Below, one piece after another: positions 44,195 through 53,979 of a DNA stretch of 64,000 bases; within the stretch, counting starts at the first letter, position 1, and every line of letters begins with the position of its first letter. Origin of the DNA: Deinococcus sp. QL22 (GTDB taxonomy: Bacteria; Deinococcota; Deinococci; Deinococcales; Deinococcaceae). The translations under genes were made by a program, and so were the position numbers. The stretch spans positions 186,001 to 250,000 of the forward strand of contig NZ_CP097149.1 in NCBI RefSeq assembly GCF_023370075.1, in the 5' to 3' direction. The notes below the pieces were generated by a model. That model searched no databases and was not told where the DNA came from. It was given only the letters and a program-made list of their open reading frames with translations.

Positions 44195-45454
44195 ATGCGA
44201 TTTTTCCAGATTCAGTACGGTGTCGTCGTGCTCCCTCCCTCCGCCCAATCTCGCCTGCCCTCGGATCTGGACGCCCTCCTGGCGCGCGCAGGGTGCGCCA
44301 TCGACCGTCAACGCAACGTGGCGTATGAACAGGAGGCGCCTGACCTGATGTACGACGACCTCTCTGGAGAAGTGGTCGCTCTTCCCCCACCCGCGCTGCC
44401 GCCGGTTCCTACAGCGGTGAGTACTCTGGACGCGTTGTACCAGCAGGCCTGGAGTCGAGCAGAAGCCGACCTGAGGCGAACTGCCAACGCTGGTCAGCGC
44501 ATTCCAAAGAATGTCATTGACATCCAGGCCGCCATGGAGCTCGATCTCGCGCTGGTCACGGGTCGCTCGGTCGGCGAGGCCCGCGGTGCCACGTTCAGCA
44601 CCCAGGGCTTGATAGCCGCTTCGCTCGGCATCCTGCGCCGCACCCTTTGCCGGGCGCTCAATGGCCTGAAAAAAATTAGCGTTCCTCTCCGGCGCGCCCT
44701 CTCCCGCGCGCACGCGCAGAAGGTGAGTTCCGGAAGGATGCGCGGCCAGGCCGCGTACGATGGCTGCACCACCGACCTGCGGCCCACCTCTCCCGGTGCC
44801 CACCTTGAGAACCTGCATTCTGCGGATCTCGAGGCGCGCTGGCGTGCCTGGAGGCCGCATTTTGGGCGGGACATTGATGAGCGCGCCTCTGCGGGAACTG
44901 CTTTGCTGAACCTGCTCGAATGCCTCAGCGTTCCGCTCGGGTTCGCCAAAGGCAGCCCCGCCTGGTGCGCTGTGGGTACCCTCTGCCGCGTGCTGTTCTC
45001 CCTGTGCCCCTCAGCCTTCTTCGCCTTCGTCAAAGGCGAGTTGTCCCGTCTGACGACCTCTCCCCTGCAGGACATGGCCTCTGCGCCTGCAACCCCTGGG
45101 GAACCAGGCCAGGAGAAGGGGCACGGGCCTCTTCCAGCCACCGTGCCGGACGCCACTCCTCCAGCGGTAACCACGTCGCTACCCCGGGTCGGTTCGCCTG
45201 TTCCTCCCGCTGAACCGCTTCCCTCTCCGCAAGATGACGGTGTGGACAAGGATGACCGGGCGGAGCAACGCTGGCTGGCCGCCAAAGATACTGAATGCCT
45301 CAACAAGGGAGCAGAACGTCGGAGGCGAGATGCCTCGGAGGGGGCGGCGCCGACGAGTTCTTCTGACCATCAGACAGGACATTTCTCAGGTTGGGCATCA
45401 GACGCACGTCCGCAGGCGGCTGACGTGAGGGGCATCAAAAGCCCCCGACCATAG
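44195..45454 (+). CDS. Hypothetical protein with disordered C-terminal third
   Basis: A 419-aa protein from ATG 44195 (MRFFQIQYGVVVL); an upstream ATG at 44162 is possible. Residues 1-290 look globular (STLDALYQQAWSRAEADLRR, then ASAGTALLNLLECLSVPLGF). The last 130 are Pro/Ser/Asp-rich and low in order. Its antisense frames are long but less natural. No known family. The style, a conserved N-terminal domain with a variable tail, occurs in plasmid replication or partition accessory proteins, but nothing here proves that. Confidence 0.6.
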   Translation: MRFFQIQYGVVVLPPSAQSRLPSDLDALLARAGCAIDRQRNVAYEQEAPDLMYDDLSGEVVALPPPALPPVPTAVSTLDALYQQAWSRAEADLRRTANAGQRIPKNVIDIQAAMELDLALVTGRSVGEARGATFSTQGLIAASLGILRRTLCRALNGLKKISVPLRRALSRAHAQKVSSGRMRGQAAYDGCTTDLRPTSPGAHLENLHSADLEARWRAWRPHFGRDIDERASAGTALLNLLECLSVPLGFAKGSPAWCAVGTLCRVLFSLCPSAFFAFVKGELSRLTTSPLQDMASAPATPGEPGQEKGHGPLPATVPDATPPAVTTSLPRVGSPVPPAEPLPSPQDDGVDKDDRAEQRWLAAKDTECLNKGAERRRRDASEGAAPTSSSDHQTGHFSGWASDARPQAADVRGIKSPRP

Positions 45455-45638
45455 TGAATGACCCACGCTACAGCTGCGCCGCGGCACTCTGACCGATCTG
45501 GAGGACAGTAGGACCAGTGAGGCTCCCCTGATCTACAGGAGGCCTGGGCGACGGTGAGGGCCAACAGAGAGATCTCAGCCCTCTTCACGTTGCGCATGTG
45601 CAGGAAAAGAACCGGGGAAGACCCATTAGTATCGGTCC

Positions 45639-47765
45639 ATGCTTTCCGTGCAGGACAACTCCGACTCATCGCCAGGAGACGCCCTGTTGGCCCCTCTGGA
45701 TCATGCCCTGCAGGCCGCCCTGCTGCCGCTGGCCTTCGAGGCCCTCTGGCATCCTGTGGAGGCTCTGGAACTCGCCCCTGACCTGCCGGAGGACTGGTTC
45801 AGGACCGTCACCCGCACGCTGAACCTTCCGGTCGAGGGTAACCGGGCGCCGGTACCGGAGGCCGTTCAGCAGGTGCTGCGCCGGCGCCTCAGCCACGAGC
45901 GGCCACGCCTGTACCGGGAGCTCGCCGGCGCCGCCGCTGACCGCGCCTTCGCGGCCGATGACGTCCAGCTGGCCATGACGCTCCTGCACGCCGGCGGGCT
46001 GCTCCGGCAGGCGGAAGCCGGCCTGGTCGCCTGGATTTCCCGCTGGGACCTGGCGAACGGATTCGGAACGGTGAACCAGCACCTGCAGGCCCTGCCGGGA
46101 GCGTGCCTGACGGCCCGGGTTCGGGGGGCATGGTGGCACGCGCAAATCCGTCAAGGGGGCGAGGCCGGCGCGCAGGCACGGCGGGAGGCCCAGGCGGCGT
46201 ATGACGCCGGGGAACGCGAGCCGGAGGTCGTTCATGCCCTGCTGCTGGGGCACAACTTCGACAGCCAGCACGTGCTGGCGCTGGCACTGGCGGACGAACT
46301 GCTCGCCGGGGGCGCCGGGGGTCTCCTGCGCCTGCGCACGCTGCATCAGCGCGCCGTGGCCCTGCTGGACCTGGGCCGCCTGACCGAGCACCGCGCGGCC
46401 GCGGAAGCCCTGATAGAAGAGGCGGGCCGCCAGGGCCGCCTGGACTTCATCGCTTCCGGCCACGCGGCCCTGGCGTACGCGCTGGAGGAAGGCCGGCACT
46501 GGGACGACGCGACCTGGCATTACGAGCGGGCCACCGCCACCAGTGAACGCATCGGGCACCACCGTCAACTGGTGGTGGTGCTCAACAACTTCGCGCAGAT
46601 GCTCGCCCAGGCCGGGCGGCCCGCGGAAGCCCGGCTCAAGCTGGAGGCGGCCCGCCCGTACCTGTCCGGACACGCGGCCCAGGACGCCTGGCTGGCGCTG
46701 ACCCGCGCCATCATCGACCATCAGTACGGGGCACACGCCGAGGCCCTGATCTCCACGCGGGCCGCTGTTCAGGCCGCTGCGGCGGCCAGTCTGGACGGCT
46801 ACCAGCTGAGCGCCCTGCTGCTGGAAACGCAGCGGCTGGCCCTGGACGGTCAGACCGACGCGGCCACCTCCCGCTTCCGGGAGGCGCGGGCGCTGCTGCC
46901 GGCCGGCGACTCGCACGACGCCACCGCGAGCCGCTTGACCGCTGCGATGCAGCAGTACTTGCTGGGTCAGGTCGAAGGTGCCGTGGAGGCGTTCGCCGGG
47001 CTGAGTCAGGATGAACACCTTTCCGCCTGGGATCAGGCGCGCCTGCAGCTGTATCTCGCCGACGGCGCGCTGCACCTGAACAGCCGCCCAGATCTGGAGG
47101 CGGTCACGCGGGCCCTGTCGCGCGCGGGGACCGACGCTCCCCTGCGCACGGATGCGCCCCGACTGAGCCGCGTGCTGGACTGGCTGGCGCGTGAGCCAGG
47201 CTGGAAAGAACGCCTGGCCTGTGCCCTGGAGGCAGCGCCAATGGGTGAGACCATTGTGCTCCGCTTTGAACTGTATGGCCCGCTGGTCTTCCAGCACGCT
47301 GGAGGGGCACTGCCCTTTCCCCTGCAGCGATCAGCGGAACTGCTGGCGTACTTGGCCTTACACGGCCCCTCTACCCGGCAGAACCTACTGACGGCCCTGT
47401 TCGGCCACACCGACACGGCGTCGACGGACCATTTCAAGAAGGTGCTGCGCGGCCTGCGCAGCGCGCTGATTCCCCTACTGCCTCCAGGGACAGACGCGGT
47501 GCTGAACGAGCAGCGCCGGTATCGGCTCAACCCATTGATTGCGGTCACCTGCGCCTGGTACCCACAGGCTCTCTTTCCCCTCGCCGTCCTGCGCACCAGT
47601 GGTGCCATGACCGTGACCGGCCTGTTCCTGGACGGCGTCCGTGGCCCGTGGGTTGACAGCCTGCTGGAGGACGCCCACGAGGAGCTGGTCCGTGAACTGA
47701 AGGAACGCCAGCGTGCCGGGCAGCCGGACGCGGCGGCGCTGTTGGTCCGGGCGCAGGCACTCTGA
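45639..47765 (+). CDS. TPR-repeat transcriptional regulator with C-terminal winged helix (SARP/BTAD-like)
   Basis: A 708-aa protein. Residues about 100-530 are TPR-like helical repeats (LLRLRTLHQRAVALLDLGR, GHAALAYALEEGRHWDDAT, VVVLNNFAQMLAQAGRPAE). The last 150 residues form an OmpR/SARP-type winged helix: VLRFELYGPLVFQHAGGAL, then RSAELLAYLALHGPSTRQN, SDHFKKVLRGLRSAL-like helix and LNEQRRYRLN wing. This order (TPR first, DNA binding last) is common in Deinococcus regulators. It probably senses protein or peptide partners and controls nearby genes. No clear ribosome binding site precedes ATG 45639. Confidence 0.8.
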   Translation: MLSVQDNSDSSPGDALLAPLDHALQAALLPLAFEALWHPVEALELAPDLPEDWFRTVTRTLNLPVEGNRAPVPEAVQQVLRRRLSHERPRLYRELAGAAADRAFAADDVQLAMTLLHAGGLLRQAEAGLVAWISRWDLANGFGTVNQHLQALPGACLTARVRGAWWHAQIRQGGEAGAQARREAQAAYDAGEREPEVVHALLLGHNFDSQHVLALALADELLAGGAGGLLRLRTLHQRAVALLDLGRLTEHRAAAEALIEEAGRQGRLDFIASGHAALAYALEEGRHWDDATWHYERATATSERIGHHRQLVVVLNNFAQMLAQAGRPAEARLKLEAARPYLSGHAAQDAWLALTRAIIDHQYGAHAEALISTRAAVQAAAAASLDGYQLSALLLETQRLALDGQTDAATSRFREARALLPAGDSHDATASRLTAAMQQYLLGQVEGAVEAFAGLSQDEHLSAWDQARLQLYLADGALHLNSRPDLEAVTRALSRAGTDAPLRTDAPRLSRVLDWLAREPGWKERLACALEAAPMGETIVLRFELYGPLVFQHAGGALPFPLQRSAELLAYLALHGPSTRQNLLTALFGHTDTASTDHFKKVLRGLRSALIPLLPPGTDAVLNEQRRYRLNPLIAVTCAWYPQALFPLAVLRTSGAMTVTGLFLDGVRGPWVDSLLEDAHEELVRELKERQRAGQPDAAALLVRAQAL

Positions 47766-48083
47766 CCTCAGAGGGTCAGCCCTCTGGCTTGAAGCTCCTC
47801 TGCCCCTGCCCACCTCCCCGCTCAGGGCATCCGGTGAATTCACGGCGGGCCGGCGGTCTGACGTGGGTTCATCCCTCTGGCCCGAAGTCATCCATCTGCC
47901 ACAGGGCCGCTGAGGATCAAGCCCGCAAGCCCGGAGGTGACCGCCAGCAGGCAAGGGGGCGACATTGACCAGGGCGACCTCCACGTGCCTCTACAGCTGG
48001 CACGGTGGGGAGACAGCAGGGGCAGAGATCCAGCCTTTCCCCCTTTCTTCCCCCACCCATTCTTAGCTTGAGGTGTGGGAGAT
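47766..48083. other. Intergenic, no gene seen
   Basis: Between two plus-strand genes. No credible frame and no clear terminator; it presumably holds the promoter of the lipoprotein gene at 48084. Confidence 0.4.
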
Positions 48084-48476
48084 ATGAAAAGGTTACGGCG
48101 CCTCGCGCTGGGTGCCCTGTTGGGTCTGTCGGCATGTGGCCTGACCGGGCAAAAGCCCAGCGAGGTCATGAAGGAATTTGAAGCCCTCTGCGTGCACAAC
48201 ACTCAGGGTAAGGAGCTTTGCGTCACGGACACACCGGGAGGAAAGGACGCCCTTGCGGAGAAAATGGGGCTCGAGTGGAAGGCATTTGATGGAAATTTCC
48301 AGGCGGATCACCACGGCGTTCGGCTGACCTATGTGCCCGGCTTTCTGGGGATGGCAGAACTGCTGGCCACGGACCGCTCACTGTCGGAGGGAGAGATCAA
48401 CACCCTCTACCGCGCCATCACCCAGGGTGTTCTGCAGGGCCAGGATCCCCAGGCGATTCTCGATGCGAAGAACTGA
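48084..48476 (+). CDS. Small lipoprotein
   Basis: A 130-aa protein from ATG 48084 (MKRLRRLALGALLGLSACGL), with a lipobox LSAC and Cys18 as lipid site. The mature part is about 110 residues with two further cysteines (LCVHNTQGKELC), probably disulfide-linked. Unknown function. It is first of three consecutive plus-strand genes for exported proteins. Confidence 0.75.
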   Translation: MKRLRRLALGALLGLSACGLTGQKPSEVMKEFEALCVHNTQGKELCVTDTPGGKDALAEKMGLEWKAFDGNFQADHHGVRLTYVPGFLGMAELLATDRSLSEGEINTLYRAITQGVLQGQDPQAILDAKN

Positions 48477-48524
48477 CGCAACCCAGCACCACGGCGCCCC
48501 ACGGCCTTCGTCCAGCGGTCACGC

Positions 48525-49043
48525 ATGAGGCGCCGCGTCCTCGCCGGAAGCGTGGCCCTTACCCTCGCGGCGGCTGGCTGGGCCGGAGCAGGCGGCTTCC
48601 TGCTGACCACCTCGGACCTGTCGACCTACTGCCTCAGAGAACAGTGCCGTCTGGCAGGACACGAGACGCGCGCCATGTTCGGCAACGTCCTCCTCTTCCA
48701 GGTCTACACCACCCGCCGTCCAGGCATCCTCTGGGTGGGCCGCTACCGGGACGGCCAGATCATCGAAAGCCGACTCGAATTCAAGCACGGCAACTTCCAG
48801 TCTACCGAGTGGACGGCGATGCAGCGCTTCGTGCAGGACGCCACCGGGACAACAGTGCCGGTCAGCAAATTCCAGACCTGCATGAAGGCCCTCACCGCAC
48901 AGCAGCGCGACCCGGGCAAGCAGGGCTACGGCCGGTGGGGCGTCCAGGTGGTCCAGAACATTTCGGTGGAGTGTGAAGCGCGGCCGCTGGGAACAGGGAA
49001 GGGCGCAGCGTTCAGTGTCAGCGTGCATCCTGACGGTGAATAA
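48525..49043 (+). CDS. Secreted hypothetical protein
   Basis: A 172-aa protein with a Sec leader (RRRVLAGSVALTLAAAGWAG) and mature start near GAGGFLL. It has a Cys pair (YCLREQCRL) and ends VSVHPDGE. It resembles the secreted protein at 26854-27678 in these two landmarks only. It follows the lipoprotein gene by 48 bases. Confidence 0.75.
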   Translation: MRRRVLAGSVALTLAAAGWAGAGGFLLTTSDLSTYCLREQCRLAGHETRAMFGNVLLFQVYTTRRPGILWVGRYRDGQIIESRLEFKHGNFQSTEWTAMQRFVQDATGTTVPVSKFQTCMKALTAQQRDPGKQGYGRWGVQVVQNISVECEARPLGTGKGAAFSVSVHPDGE

Positions 49044-49105
49044 CTGACCTCCCGCAAGCACAAGCATCCGTTATCGCCCAATCTAGACGTCATTAAGGAG
49101 AGAAC

Positions 49106-49708
49106 ATGTTCCCATTCAGATATACACCCTATCTGGCCTATGCCAGGCCCGCTGCTCTTCTGTCCGCAGTAGCCATCATCTTTTCCGCAACTGCCACGGC
49201 ACAAAGCTGGACCAGCCAGGACCAGCGCTACAAGACGACCTTCTCGGGATGCAGTCGTCTGGACGCAAAGACAGTCTCCTGTTCTGGTTCAGTGACCTAC
49301 ATTGGAACGGCGGACTCCAGGGCATCAGACATCTATCACGCTAATTTCAGAACCATTGATGCCAATGGAAAAGAGGTGGCTGCCAGCTGGGGAACCATCG
49401 CCAACGGAAGTCGGGTGGAGAACCGTGGGTGGGGCATGGGATTCAATGCTTACAAGGACCTCCCCGTCAAGGTCAACATGGCTCTCCCTTACAGCAGCGA
49501 CTCCATTCCGCGCCTGGTCTTCAACGGCTACATTCTCAGCAACGTGCGGGTGGGCGGAACACCCTCATCGGCGTCACCGACCCCAGGGATCAATCTCCCC
49601 CCGACTCAAGCATTCATCGGCGGCAAAGCCTTCACCATCTCTTTTACCAACTGTCAGCCAGGCGGTTCCGGATATGCCTGTATGAGCCAGGTCAACCCCT
49701 CCAAGTAG
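49106..49708 (+). CDS. Secreted hypothetical protein
   Basis: A 200-aa protein; ATG 49106 is preceded by AAGGAGAG. Leader: AALLSAVAIIFSATATAQ. The mature domain is beta-rich (TTFSGCSRLDAKTVSCSGSV, then DSIPRLVFNGYILSNVRVG) with cysteine pairs. Unknown function. It has lower G+C than its neighbours. Confidence 0.8.
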   Translation: MFPFRYTPYLAYARPAALLSAVAIIFSATATAQSWTSQDQRYKTTFSGCSRLDAKTVSCSGSVTYIGTADSRASDIYHANFRTIDANGKEVAASWGTIANGSRVENRGWGMGFNAYKDLPVKVNMALPYSSDSIPRLVFNGYILSNVRVGGTPSSASPTPGINLPPTQAFIGGKAFTISFTNCQPGGSGYACMSQVNPSK

Positions 49709-49728
49709 AGCAGGACTGACTGTCATCA

Positions 49729-50250
49729 CTAGACGAACTTCTCCAGGCCTGCTTCCAGACAGGCCTTCTTCTGCTCCAGAGCCGAGTTGAGGATCTTGAC
49801 CTGGGATAATGCGTCACCTGTGTGCAGCGGAGCTGAGGCTGGCTGGAGCGTCTCAGCTTCCGCAACCTCTGGGAGTTCTGCTCCGTGAGCCGGGACAACC
49901 TTGACAACGCTTTCTTCAACTTGGGCCCAAAGGCGGATGACGGGAGACGCAGCAATGCCTGTGATCTGGCAGAGATGAAGGAGGCCGAGCAAGAGGGCAG
50001 GTATCAGCCCCTGGTCTACCCGGCCCCCCACACGGCGGCCCCTAACCCACCTCTCCCCCAGCCAGGCGACCCGGATGGCTGGGGCGGCATCCAACATTTT
50101 GACGACGGTCTGCCAGATCTGCACGGGTGGGTGAAGCGTGTCCAGGCTTACCGTGGAGCCCTGTGAGGCGCTGAATCGAACCAGGCACCCCAGTTGACGC
50201 CACAGACTGCTGACGTTCACCACACGACAGGAAGTCTGGTGCCCGCCCAT
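49729..50250 (-). CDS. Possible hypothetical protein
   Basis: A 173-aa frame on the minus strand with a hydrophobic stretch (GLIPALLLGLLHLCQITGIA) and a helical tail (ILNSALEQKKACLEAGLEKF). A competing plus-strand frame (49885-50166) is also plausible. The start is uncertain and the family unknown, so treat as tentative. Confidence 0.35.
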   Translation of the reverse strand: MGGHQTSCRVVNVSSLWRQLGCLVRFSASQGSTVSLDTLHPPVQIWQTVVKMLDAAPAIRVAWLGERWVRGRRVGGRVDQGLIPALLLGLLHLCQITGIAASPVIRLWAQVEESVVKVVPAHGAELPEVAEAETLQPASAPLHTGDALSQVKILNSALEQKKACLEAGLEKFV

Positions 50251-50264
50251 GCCATGCTGCCTGC

Positions 50265-50660
50265 ATGCCCAACCGCTTCACCGCTCGTGCGCTTGCCGTC
50301 GAGGAGCTCACTGATCTGGACACCTTTCTGATTGCCCTGGCTGACCATGCAGACGGGCCCACCCGCTCGCTGGAACTTCAGAAGGCGCTGGATGCCGGGG
50401 AGGACGAGGAGCATGACTTCGACTCGTACTGCCTGGTTGTGGACGGTGCCGCCACCCACTCTGGTGGTGTGGTGACCTGCCACCTGACGGCACAGACCCT
50501 GGTGTTGCATCTGAACGAGCAGGCGGCAGACACGCTGGAGACTGACGGCTTCGAGATCGACCTCGACCTGAGCGAGGAGCAGCGGACCGCGCTGCGCGCC
50601 GGCCTCGAGCGGCTGTTCCAGGGTGACCGGCTCGCGCCCGCCACGCTGGTGCTGGAATGA
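50265..50660 (+). CDS. Imm10-like immunity protein
   Basis: A 131-aa acidic protein from ATG 50265. The sequence TRSLELQKAL followed by DSYCLVVDGAATHSGGVVTC and LVLHLNEQAADTLETDGFE follows the Imm10 family pattern (RSLxxxxx...DxYCL...G..yGGV). Imm10 proteins neutralise toxins of polymorphic or contact-dependent systems (family knowledge). No toxin gene is adjacent. Its stop overlaps the next ATG (ATGA), so the two are co-translated. Confidence 0.65.
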   Translation: MPNRFTARALAVEELTDLDTFLIALADHADGPTRSLELQKALDAGEDEEHDFDSYCLVVDGAATHSGGVVTCHLTAQTLVLHLNEQAADTLETDGFEIDLDLSEEQRTALRAGLERLFQGDRLAPATLVLE

Positions 50661-51208
50661 CGGTTCTGCCCCTGGATGACCCCCGCTGGGCTTCGCTGCA
50701 GCACGCCTACGGTTCGGCGGCCGATGTGCCAGATCTCCTGAAGGCGCTGAACGGTGTGCCTGCACCCCTGGATGGAGCGTCAGAGCCTTGGTTCTCGCTG
50801 TGGAGTGCGCTGTGCCATCAGGGAGACGTGAATACCGCGTCGTACGCTTCATTGCCCCACCTGGTCGCGGATGCGGTGCGGGTGCCGGCGCCTGGACGGG
50901 TGGGGCACCTGCACCTCGCCGCAACGATCGTGGCGCTGGGTCAGGCCGAGCGATCTCCGGCCGTGCCGAAGGATCTGCAGGAAGGCTTTGACGCGGCCGT
51001 CCAACGCCTGGGCGAGCTGGCACTGGACGGCCTGGGCGCCGCGGCAGCGCTCAGCGAGGAAGAGCTGAGCGTGCTGCTCGGCACGTTGGCCGTGGCCAGG
51101 GGGCAGTCATCCCTGGGAAATCTTTTGCTGCAGTGGACCAGTGAGCTCGAATGCGGGGAGTGTGGCGCGCCCACGCCGCTGAGCCAGGCCTACGCTCTGG
51201 AGCACTGA
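50657..51208 (+). CDS. HEAT-like immunity-associated protein
   Basis: A 183-aa protein coupled by ATGA to the Imm10-like gene. EPWFSLWSALCHQGDVNTAS followed by YASLPHLVADAVRV matches a family (W..LWS.L.HQG.V..AS.A..PHL) often found beside SUKH/Imm immunity genes. It is an all-helical, HEAT-like protein. A two-gene immunity unit is likely. Confidence 0.65.
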   Translation: MTVLPLDDPRWASLQHAYGSAADVPDLLKALNGVPAPLDGASEPWFSLWSALCHQGDVNTASYASLPHLVADAVRVPAPGRVGHLHLAATIVALGQAERSPAVPKDLQEGFDAAVQRLGELALDGLGAAAALSEEELSVLLGTLAVARGQSSLGNLLLQWTSELECGECGAPTPLSQAYALEH

Positions 51209-51302
51209 GCCCTGTCCTCCCGCTTTACTCCATTGGCCCGCATCTTCTGCCCTAGCCACACCTGGAGGTTGCGCCCTTCACTCCAGGTGGCAGGATGGCG
51301 AC

Positions 51303-52175
51303 ATGATCCAGGTCAAAGGACCCGCACAGACCGCGCCGGCTCCGGCGCGTATCTGGGGCCTGCTGGCGAGTGAAGCTAGCACAGCCCTCATCTTCCGGCG
51401 GGGACCCAGCCGCTGGACCCACCTGTATCTGTGGAACACACGAACCGACACCATTACCCCGGGATCCTGGTTCCGCGGCCGAGTGTACGAATGGATGAGT
51501 GACCTCTCGCCGGATGGCCAGCACCTGCTCTACGTCGCACGCAACGAGTCCCCGCACCGTGTGGAGGCAGCGGCTAAGACTTTTGAAGGGGAACGCCTGT
51601 GGACGTGGACGGCGTTGTGTCGTCCACCGTGGGTCCAGGCGCTGGGCCTCTGGAACGCATCAGACGGGTGGAGCGGCGGCGGCATCTTCACTCAGAATCA
51701 TTGCCTGACACTCAACCATGCGGCCCGGGAACTGAAGGCATTGATTCAGCCCACAGGCTTCACCATTCAGGGGTCAGTCGGTCGGGAGCGCGTGGACACG
51801 CTGTTGACCTCGCTGCAGCGGACAGGCTGGCAGCTCACCCTAAAGCCTGAACAGTGGATGGGGCTGGGTGAGGCACACCCAGTCATCCTTCGAAAAGGCG
51901 CACTGGAGTTGCGGTTCATCAGTTCAGCCCGCTCCAGGCGGTACATGACGTACCTCTGGCACGGACGCGGTGCAGTACCGCTGCTGGACAGCGCCACCTG
52001 GGCTGATCTTGACCAGCAGGGGCGACTGGTGTTCGCCAGTCAGGGGCGCCTCTACGTGACACGGGGCACGACGACCCAGGAACTGATGAACCTGAATCTG
52101 GATCAGCCTAGGTGGCACCCACCAACGACGTCCCACCCGCCTGTCCTTCCAGTCGACGTCCCCGACCAGAGTTGA
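51303..52175 (+). CDS. Conserved hypothetical protein (beta-propeller-like)
   Basis: A 290-aa cytoplasmic protein from ATG 51303. FRRGPSRWTHLYLWNTRTDT, then GSWFRGRVYEWMSDLSPDGQ, then LLYVARNE is a pattern I know from a widespread uncharacterised family that reads like the blades of a propeller (SPDG-type loops). The C-terminal part repeats this kind of blade (YMTYLWHGRGAVPLLDSA). Function unknown. Confidence 0.7.
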   Translation: MIQVKGPAQTAPAPARIWGLLASEASTALIFRRGPSRWTHLYLWNTRTDTITPGSWFRGRVYEWMSDLSPDGQHLLYVARNESPHRVEAAAKTFEGERLWTWTALCRPPWVQALGLWNASDGWSGGGIFTQNHCLTLNHAARELKALIQPTGFTIQGSVGRERVDTLLTSLQRTGWQLTLKPEQWMGLGEAHPVILRKGALELRFISSARSRRYMTYLWHGRGAVPLLDSATWADLDQQGRLVFASQGRLYVTRGTTTQELMNLNLDQPRWHPPTTSHPPVLPVDVPDQS

Positions 52176-52796
52176 CCTGCCAGCAGAAACACAAGGTTCC
52201 CGGGAACTGTTGAAGCTCTTGGGGAGATGGTGGGATCAGAGGGCGCCCGACAGGGTACGCAGGACCTGCGCGCAGGCAACTGTGGTCCTGATGGAGCGTG
52301 CGGCCAAGTTGTTCGGTGACCAGCAGAACAGGCTGCTTTGCGTTCTGCAAAGGCTGTGCGGCCTTCCGCAGGCATGACGTCTGTTCACCCCGCAGGTAGA
52401 CGGTCGACAGGTCCATCTCACGGGCACCCTTCCCTGTGTCTACCTGGCCTATGAGCCCGCACGAGACGCACCATCCGGGGAAAAGGCACCGCGGTGTATG
52501 GGCAGAGGCCAGCACCCAGGTCACACCTGCACGCCGCAGAGGTTCAGGTCTCCGGAGTCCACCCTGCCGGGTGCATGCAGCGCGCGGAACAAGCACACTG
52601 CTTTCAGGTTCTGGCCGATGAAGCCGGCGTACTCCTGCCGGGCCCAGTGCACGAACAGCCGCTGAGACACGCCCAGAACTGACGCTGCAGAGACTCGATC
52701 TCCCCAGGACGAGTGGGCACGAAAAACGCTGCCGTGACCAGGACCAGACCCTCCGGCTCACGCTGCCTCAGCAGCCCAAGCGCGATACTTTTCTCC
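52176..52796 (-). pseudogene. Possible degraded gene, otherwise non-coding
   Basis: On the minus strand, segments in two frames look partly coding: EGLVLVTAAFFVPTRPGEIE (near 52760-52700) and REMDLSTVYLRGEQTSCLRK with QPVLLVTEQLGRTLHQD (near 52430-52270). They are separated by frame changes and stops. This suggests an old pseudogene. No intact gene is present. Confidence 0.3.
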
Positions 52797-53600
52797 ATGC
52801 GCCGCTCCACCCGCCTCGCCCACTGGCTCGCCGTCACCCTCGCCGCCGGCCTGCTGGGTCCCCTGCCCTCCGCTCAGCGCAGTCCAACCCTGTTGCCCGC
52901 CGTGGGCCTGGCCATCGACATTGATGTACGGGGACCGGTGTCCCGCATCGACACTCTGGAAGGGGGTCAGGTCACAGCCACCTTCCAGATCTCCCCCGAC
53001 GGCCGGTCAGCCGTGTTCACCTCGCCCACAGACAAGACGCTGCGCGGAGAGTACCGCTACGATCTGCGCACACGTTGGCTGAGCTACACCGAGCAGAGCC
53101 GCGACGGCCGCCTGAGCTTCTTCACCGATTATTCGGCAGGCGGCTGCCCCCTGCGCTCCGAAGTCACGCCCCAGAAAGGCTCAGGCTTTCCGGCTACCAC
53201 CACGGTCACCCGCTGTGACGCCGGGCACCGCGCAGTGCGCACCGAGCAGCGGGTCACAGGCGTGCGCGATCCGGTGCTCACCACCCTGTCCTGGGCACCG
53301 GGGGGCCGCGTGGCACAGGTAACTACAGTTGACCGCCGCGGCCGGGGGACCCGCGAGGAACGCTACGACGCCCAGGGGCGTTTTGTGCGCTCAGAGGGCG
53401 TTGACGCCTCTGGTACGCAGCTGACGACCACGGTGACGCACACAGACGACGCGCGCGGCAACTGGCTCACGCGCCGCACAGTCACGGAGACGCACTTCGC
53501 CTGTACCCCTGACCCGGTAGCAGCCCGGTACGGCCTGAAGTGTGAACCTGACCCCAGGCCGCAGGTCGAGCTTGAGCAGCGCCGCATTACCTACCGCTGA
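52797..53600 (+). CDS. Secreted hypothetical protein (RHS/YD-like strands)
   Basis: A 267-aa protein from ATG 52797 with a Sec leader (LAHWLAVTLAAGLLGPLPSA). The mature part is all-beta with repeats such as EERYDAQGRFVRSEGVD and TVTHTDDARGNWLTRRTV, which resemble single YD/RHS-type repeats. It ends in a Cys-containing tail. Probably periplasmic or surface located. Confidence 0.75.
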   Translation: MRRSTRLAHWLAVTLAAGLLGPLPSAQRSPTLLPAVGLAIDIDVRGPVSRIDTLEGGQVTATFQISPDGRSAVFTSPTDKTLRGEYRYDLRTRWLSYTEQSRDGRLSFFTDYSAGGCPLRSEVTPQKGSGFPATTTVTRCDAGHRAVRTEQRVTGVRDPVLTTLSWAPGGRVAQVTTVDRRGRGTREERYDAQGRFVRSEGVDASGTQLTTTVTHTDDARGNWLTRRTVTETHFACTPDPVAARYGLKCEPDPRPQVELEQRRITYR

Positions 53601-53979
53601 TAAGCGGGTCAGTTCTGGGCTGCAGACGCTGAGCGAGCGGGCGACGGGGAGAGTGGACGCCTTGGGTCCTGCCAGGAGGGAGCGGCTGGTCGTGCGGACT
53701 GCTGCTCTTCCCATGGCATGCATGCACTGGGGGCTGAGGGCAGCGAGGCGGGGATTCCCGGATGATCTCTGGCTGTTCCACAGAAGGTCGGCTGACTTGA
53801 GCGGCAGAGGATCCAAGCACTCACCAGAGGAGAGGACCTGCTCAGCCTGACAGGCCCTGCAGACATTCTGGATTTATTGGCAGCGTTCAAAGTTCATCAC
53901 GTCCTGCCTGAAAAGGCGGAGCAGGGGGAATGCCTCTTGCCTGCTCCCACCTGTCGCCCGGCATATTGAGCTTTGGACG
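53601..53979. other. Intergenic, no gene seen
   Basis: Convergent gap between a secreted-protein gene and an SUKH-like gene. No natural frame; no clear terminator hairpin. Confidence 0.4.

Noticed and set aside
43755..44390. Short frames in the gap after the HEAT-repeat gene
   Set aside because: Low complexity and no start signals.
45666..47297. 543-aa minus-strand frame
   Set aside because: Antisense to the TPR/winged-helix regulator; no motif and skewed composition.
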